From: Acidobacteriota bacterium
Lineage (GTDB): Bacteria; Acidobacteriota; Blastocatellia; Pyrinomonadales; Pyrinomonadaceae
Assembly: GCA_020199975.1 (NCBI GenBank)
Contig: JAIVJP010000364.1
Coordinates: forward strand, 1-8,672
Length of the DNA: 8,672 nucleotides
Reading direction: 5' to 3'
Shown piece by piece: positions 6,544 through 8,672 of the stretch. The position numbers and the translations under genes are program-made. The notes under the pieces are model-generated. The model did not search any database and was not told where the DNA came from. It saw only the letters and a program-made list of their open reading frames with translations. Numbering within the stretch: position 1 is the stretch's first letter; each line of letters begins with the position of its first letter.

Positions 6544-8337
6544 TTAGTTCTTGCCCATGGTTACCTGTCGTTGCAGCGCAATTGCCTCCTGGTTGTTCGC
6601 ATCGATCGTCATCGCGCTGGAAGCATATTTCGTCGCTTCACCGCGATCACCGCGCTCCAGAAAGATCCGGCCCAGCAGGATATGAGCGTCGATGAGTTTG
6701 GGATCCCAGAAGATGGCAGTCTTGAGCGCTGCGATTGCCGCTTCTTGATCACCGCGGCGTTGGTTGATCCGGCCACTCAGGAGGTAGGCCTCAGCGTTAG
6801 TCGGTTCAATCATCACTACCCGATGCAGCTCGGGCAGCGCCTCATCGTCACGTCCAGCCTGATAGAGGTCCCGTGCTTTAACGAGCAGGTCTTGAGTCGC
6901 TGAGCCCGCATCAAGATTGGTGGCGACGGCCTTTTTGCGCATCAAGTCAGACACATCGTCCCTACTCAAAACATCCCGCATCCGCAGCGAGACATTGCTA
7001 GTCGTTTGAGACTTCTGCCACTCGGTCTGCCACTTCGCATATGTTTGCAGGTAACGCCTGGCCTGATCGTCCGCGGCCGTGGAAGCTTCAGTCTTCCCGA
7101 TCTTCTCGAGGGCCTTTGCGAAAAGGAAGTAGGCCTGGCCGTCTCTCGGGTTCGCCGTGATGACAGGGCGGAGGTGCGCAGCGACTTCGGCGTACTTACC
7201 AGCTAGAAACAATGAGTAGGCGTAGTTGAAGTGCACCATCTGGTCTTCAGGCGCGGACTCGGCTGCACGAGCTAGGAAGGATGTGCCTTGCTCGAGCAGT
7301 CGTGCGCGTTCCGCCTCTTTCTTCTCCTCGCGCGAAGCCTGAACGGCGACTGCCCCAGCATTGTTATAGATTCCGATCAGCGGCATGTCGGCCGAGAGCG
7401 GCACAAGGGAAGCCAGCGCATGTCCCAAGTCTCCGAGTTTCGCGTAACCAAGTCCCGCGTAGAATGCAGCTTCAGTGTAGTGCGGATCTTTCTTCTGCAG
7501 TTTGGTGAAGTATTCGGTGGCTTCTTTCCACTTTCCCTCAATCATATAAAACCGGCCAAGCTCAAACGCCGCCTGCGGGTATACCGCACCACCATTGGCA
7601 TCAGCGTAAAACCGTAGCGCATTCTTCAGATAATTTGCGCGCTTGGGATCGCGCTCGCTCAACTGCACGCCTTTGACGTAGGCCTCGAACGCCCGTTGAG
7701 GAATCTTCGTGGCTTCCTGCACCAGTTGGTTTTGAGAGAACGGCAACGCTTTATCGCGATGATAGAGGATCTGATAGGCAATGCGACCCTGAATATTCTG
7801 GAGTGTTGTAAGCAAGCCCCCAAAATCAAACTGCCGGGTGGCCCAGGCGCCGTCCAGGACCTCGCCCAGAGTGCGTCCTTCGTTAACCTTGATCACACGT
7901 GCACTCACCTGTACGTAGGCTTCAGCGGGCGACTTATCCTTCTCCGCTTTAGCGTCACCGGCTTTGGCTTCTTGCGCTGGTGTTACGGAGTAGGTCCCAA
8001 TCACGATCAGCGTGGCTTTCGCCTCACGCGCCAGCTTGATAGCGGTCGCACGCGAAGGGATCACAGTAGGAGGCAAGCGCAAACGCTGATAGGCGAGTTC
8101 GCGTTCGTCATTGGAGACGACGATGAGGCCTGGCTTGTTTAGCAGTTCCGCCACGGAGTTTGCAAAACTCTCGCCAACCCAATTGTATTCCGGTCGAGTA
8201 GAGGTATTTTCGAAAGACAGCACCATCACGACGTCCGCGCCGGCGGGCGTCTGGCCGAAGGCCGGGAGCGCCGACAGTGTTACAAAAAGCGCAAGTGCCG
8301 GCGCCAGGAATAAATTTCTATAAGAAGTAGTTCGCAT
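6544..8337 (-). CDS. Exported TPR-repeat protein with TolB-N/CsgG-like N-terminal domain
   Basis: A 597-aa protein with a signal peptide (residues 1-28, basic start, hydrophobic core, ALPAFGQ cleavage region at about 23-29; no lipobox cysteine), so it is expected in the periplasm. Residues about 34-120 (VVMVLSFENTSTRPEYNWVGESFANSV..., later LIVIGTYSV) resemble the alpha/beta domain of TolB-N / CsgG / FlgO type that often precedes TPRs. A charged Ala/Lys-rich insertion lies at about 121-138. TPR-like helix pairs are visible at about 254-288, 289-320, 366-398, 483-515, 516-549 and 550-583 with the usual G/A/Y..P pattern. TPR arrays bind other proteins, so it is likely a scaffold or envelope assembly factor; no partner is visible. 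ATG 8337 has only a distant AGGG as Shine-Dalgarno candidate. It is closed by its own terminator, so it is probably monocistronic. Confidence 0.85.
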   Translation of the reverse strand: MRTTSYRNLFLAPALALFVTLSALPAFGQTPAGADVVMVLSFENTSTRPEYNWVGESFANSVAELLNKPGLIVVSNDERELAYQRLRLPPTVIPSRATAIKLAREAKATLIVIGTYSVTPAQEAKAGDAKAEKDKSPAEAYVQVSARVIKVNEGRTLGEVLDGAWATRQFDFGGLLTTLQNIQGRIAYQILYHRDKALPFSQNQLVQEATKIPQRAFEAYVKGVQLSERDPKRANYLKNALRFYADANGGAVYPQAAFELGRFYMIEGKWKEATEYFTKLQKKDPHYTEAAFYAGLGYAKLGDLGHALASLVPLSADMPLIGIYNNAGAVAVQASREEKKEAERARLLEQGTSFLARAAESAPEDQMVHFNYAYSLFLAGKYAEVAAHLRPVITANPRDGQAYFLFAKALEKIGKTEASTAADDQARRYLQTYAKWQTEWQKSQTTSNVSLRMRDVLSRDDVSDLMRKKAVATNLDAGSATQDLLVKARDLYQAGRDDEALPELHRVVMIEPTNAEAYLLSGRINQRRGDQEAAIAALKTAIFWDPKLIDAHILLGRIFLERGDRGEATKYASSAMTIDANNQEAIALQRQVTMGKN

Positions 8338-8375
8338 GAAAATTCAACAATCCCTAAAGAATCTGAGGCTATCAG

Positions 8376-8402
8376 CCGCGCGGTATGATGCCGCGGTCAT
8401 AC
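8376..8402. promoter_or_regulatory. Palindromic cluster upstream of the TPR gene
   Basis: CCGCGCGG (8376-8383) is an 8-bp palindrome that abuts GTATGA (8383-8388), TG, the palindrome CCGCGG (8391-8396) and TCATAC (8397-8402). GTATGA and TCATAC are inverted copies around CCGCGG, apart from a 2-nt asymmetry. Located 39-65 bp upstream of the TPR start codon, it fits a repressor or activator site, but no regulator is known. Confidence 0.3.
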
Positions 8403-8648
8403 TTGCGGTTGGTCAGCCATGCGGTCCAGCCAAACTGCATAAGTTAATGGGTTTTAGCCTTCGCTCACGGCAACGCCGCCTGGATGCAATGTTCACTGGA
8501 TTACGGAACTTTAACAGAAAGTGAGCAACGGCAGAAAGAACAGGACACGAACAGCGCCTTTAAAATCCTGACTCACATGGAAAATGGCTCCCACGCACCC
8601 TCAGAGCGCAAAGATTTATGTTATTTTATGTCGTTAGCAAGCTTTTAT

Positions 8649-8672
8649 GTTTTTAAATACTTTTTTAAATAC
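8649..8672. repeat. Two tandem 12-bp AT-rich repeats at the window edge
   Basis: GTTTTTAAATAC (8649-8660) is followed directly by TTTTTTAAATAC (8661-8672), differing in one base. The array may continue past the window. Nearby TTTTATGT also occurs twice (8629-8650 region). This could be an UP-element-like promoter region or simple AT-rich spacer. Confidence 0.45.

Larger units (their letters stand above)
8338..8672. other. Gene-free upstream region of the TPR gene
   Basis: No ORF here is convincing. The only longer one (8336-8524, plus strand, 62 aa) overlaps the start of the TPR gene, has low-complexity basic content and no recognisable domain. The stretch should carry the TPR promoter, but I find no good -35/-10 pair. 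It contains a palindromic cluster at 8376-8402 and turns sharply AT-rich from about 8618 to the window end. Confidence 0.6.

Noticed and set aside
8336..8524. 62-aa plus-strand ORF divergent from the TPR gene.
   Set aside because: It overlaps the TPR start, has no recognisable domain and no Shine-Dalgarno sequence, and runs through palindromic intergenic DNA.

Overview
The window looks like ordinary chromosomal DNA from a Gram-negative, probably soil-type bacterium. The gene content and style (an Lnt, a SpoIIIE-length FtsK, a signal-peptide TPR protein with a TolB-N/CsgG-like front end, weak Shine-Dalgarno sites, a decayed intergenic repeat with a CTCCGTAGGAG core) fit Acidobacteriota, perhaps Blastocatellia. 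That assignment is inference; there is no rRNA or marker tree here. Every gene I accept lies on the minus strand, so the biological reading order is from high to low coordinates.

Layout in transcription order. 8672-8338: about 335 bp without a gene, with an AT-rich end and a palindromic cluster just upstream of the next gene. 8337-6544: a secreted or periplasmic TPR-repeat protein, closed by a strong intrinsic terminator at 6519-6480. 6420-6217: a small single-pass membrane protein of unknown function. 6216-5940: 277 bp with no gene I can support. 5939-3204: a tight pair, lnt (apolipoprotein N-acyltransferase) and prfB (peptide chain release factor 2), separated by 2 nt. 3117-883: ftsK (DNA translocase), 86 nt after prfB. 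882-669: an intergenic region with palindromes, two DnaA-box-like words and a possible promoter. 668-306: a small ComEA-like helix-hairpin-helix lipoprotein with a non-ATG start. 305-71: intergenic, holding a decayed dispersed repeat. 70-1: the first 23 codons of a probable MOFRL-family glycerate kinase that runs off the window.

The most instructive details are at RNA level. prfB carries the classical autoregulatory +1 frameshift (SD-like GGGAGG, then CTT TGA), so its true start is at 4314 in another frame from most of the gene; a simple ORF caller gets the N-terminus wrong. Between prfB and ftsK a perfect 10-bp inverted repeat includes the ftsK Shine-Dalgarno sequence, and its other arm starts 7 nt after the prfB stop. 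This suggests that ftsK translation could be coupled to ribosomes finishing prfB. Functionally, lnt matures lipoproteins and the window also encodes one probable lipoprotein (the ComEA-like protein), but nothing else shows that they work together.

I found no phage, IS, CRISPR, toxin-antitoxin or defence module, and no convincing new multi-gene system.
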